From Spirosoma aerolatum (GTDB lineage Bacteria > Bacteroidota > Bacteroidia > Cytophagales > Spirosomataceae): a stretch of DNA of 64,000 nt. The stretch covers positions 3,793,001-3,857,000 of the forward strand of contig NZ_CP020104.1 of NCBI RefSeq assembly GCF_002056795.1, read 5' to 3'. Positions 63,335 to 64,000 of this stretch are shown in pieces. The position numbers and the translations under genes are program-made. The first letter of the stretch is position 1; every line of letters starts with the position of its first letter. The notes below the pieces were generated by a model that worked only from the letters and a program-made list of their open reading frames with translations, was not told the origin of the DNA and did no database searches.

Positions 63335-64000
63335 TTATTTTTTCGCTACGATTTTCATAAGGAGTTTAACGTCGCCCAAAATTGCATCACCAGACCGATA
63401 AAAGTACTTCTCTGACCCAGAGTCGATACCCCAAGCTGTTCGATCAATGATCAGTGTGCCATTCATCTCGACAGTTCCGTCCATTCCGTCCTTAAAATTC
63501 ATTTTGACTGGAAAAGTAACGGCCTTCGTGATACCTTCAATAGTCAGGTTCCCTGTAACTTTTATATTTCCATCCGTTGTAACTTTTATACTTCCATCTG
63601 TCGGAACTTTTGTATTTCCATCATTCCCTGTTTCAACCTTCGTAATTGTGAATGTAGAAACAGGGAATTTTTTGACATCAAAAAATGGAGGTAATTTATT
63701 GCGTAAAGGCTGATCATCAAATTTTTCAATTGTATTCATGTCAACTTCAACTGCACCGCCCACCAGATGACGGTTGTCGATCAACAAGTGTCCTTTTACT
63801 ATATCGACATCCCCTGTACTGGTACCATCACCCAGAAACGTAGTACCTTCCCATCCACCAAGTAGCCTAGAACCTTTCCAGACTATAACACTTTGCTTCG
63901 TATCGATGCTATATTTTTTCTGTCCCTCTTTATTATAAAAGTCTGTGATGGTCTTTCCATCGTAGCGATACACGCCGGTCGCATCGCCAAACCAAATACT
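63335..64000 (-). CDS. Propeller-YceI fusion protein, N-terminus beyond window
   Basis: Minus strand open from the edge at 64000 to the stop at 63335 (221 residues). The first residues SIWFGDATGVYRYDGKTITD are a Reg_prop propeller blade, then a YceI domain follows from KKYSIDTKQSVIVWKGSRL. The YceI part has DMNTIEKFDDQPLRNKLPPF, FFDVKKFPVSTFTITKVETG and ends in KLLMKIVAKK. YceI proteins bind isoprenoids or lipids in a lipocalin-like barrel. An insertion of three 8-residue repeats (DGNTKVPT/DGSIKVTT/DGNIKVTG) falls in one loop. The rest of the propeller, and any signal peptide, lie outside. Confidence 0.82.
   Translation of the reverse strand, partial: SIWFGDATGVYRYDGKTITDFYNKEGQKKYSIDTKQSVIVWKGSRLLGGWEGTTFLGDGTSTGDVDIVKGHLLIDNRHLVGGAVEVDMNTIEKFDDQPLRNKLPPFFDVKKFPVSTFTITKVETGNDGNTKVPTDGSIKVTTDGNIKVTGNLTIEGITKAVTFPVKMNFKDGMDGTVEMNGTLIIDRTAWGIDSGSEKYFYRSGDAILGDVKLLMKIVAKK
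63555..63626 (-). repeat. Three 24-bp tandem repeats in the YceI domain
   Basis: Units at 63555-63578, 63579-63602 and 63603-63626 are about 80-90 percent identical by eye and encode 8-residue repeats of the type DGSIKVTT in one strand-loop-strand of the YceI barrel. Length changes would be in frame. Confidence 0.85.

Overview
The window looks like a chromosome segment of a Cytophagales bacterium (Bacteroidota), most like Spirosoma or a close relative. This rests on gene content (TonB-type proteins, hybrid two-component systems with propeller sensors, LytTR/LytS pairs, DUF6580, DUF4142 and DUF1624 proteins), on TAnnTTTG-type -7 promoter boxes upstream of several genes, and on a tmRNA whose tag ends GEYNYAMAA. 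No rRNA, tRNA or CRISPR array was found.

Layout. 1-9952: GH63-type glucosidase (cut by the left edge), VF530-like protein, TlpA-type thioredoxin protein, class C serine hydrolase lipoprotein, DUF6580 and YetF membrane proteins, an sdpR-sdpI operon with a doubled palindromic operator, and a secreted alpha/beta hydrolase. 10215-10586: tmRNA (ssrA). 10590-14560: an A+T-richer accessory patch downstream of ssrA, with a broken phage-portal-like gene, a 130-bp MITE, two other gene relics and four small unknown secreted proteins. 14587-24041: membrane protein, AT-hook-like small protein, AlbA_2 protein, hemF, methyltransferase, dnaK, DUF4142 lipoprotein and an Xre-RES toxin-antitoxin operon. 24425-38909: core genes gyrA, dapD, gap, trmB, folC, tonB-like and menD, with large A+T-rich gaps carrying REP-like palindromes. 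39032-45721: TPR protein, PAS histidine kinase, a LytS/LytTR pair facing a DoxX-like and a DUF1624 membrane protein. 46231-57948: a hybrid one-protein two-component sensor followed by a 2460-residue secreted repeat protein. 58991-64000: two small proteins, a two-gene unit (URO-D family protein plus a single-module A-T-TE enzyme), and a propeller-YceI fusion cut by the right edge.

The most interesting item is the 59689-63176 gene pair. The stand-alone adenylation-carrier-thioesterase enzyme has Cys at the thioesterase nucleophile position and appears to lack the Asp that normally holds the alpha-amino group of an amino acid, so it may make an unusual product from a keto, hydroxy or aryl acid. 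It overlaps and is probably co-translated with a decarboxylase-fold protein. Other points of interest are the decaying island beside tmRNA, the REP-like palindromes (one pair arranged as a head-to-head doublet), unusually long perfect hairpins between genes, tandem operators in the sdpRI and Xre-RES promoters, and a cluster of TACCGA hexamers between the LytS/LytTR genes and the divergent DoxX-like gene.
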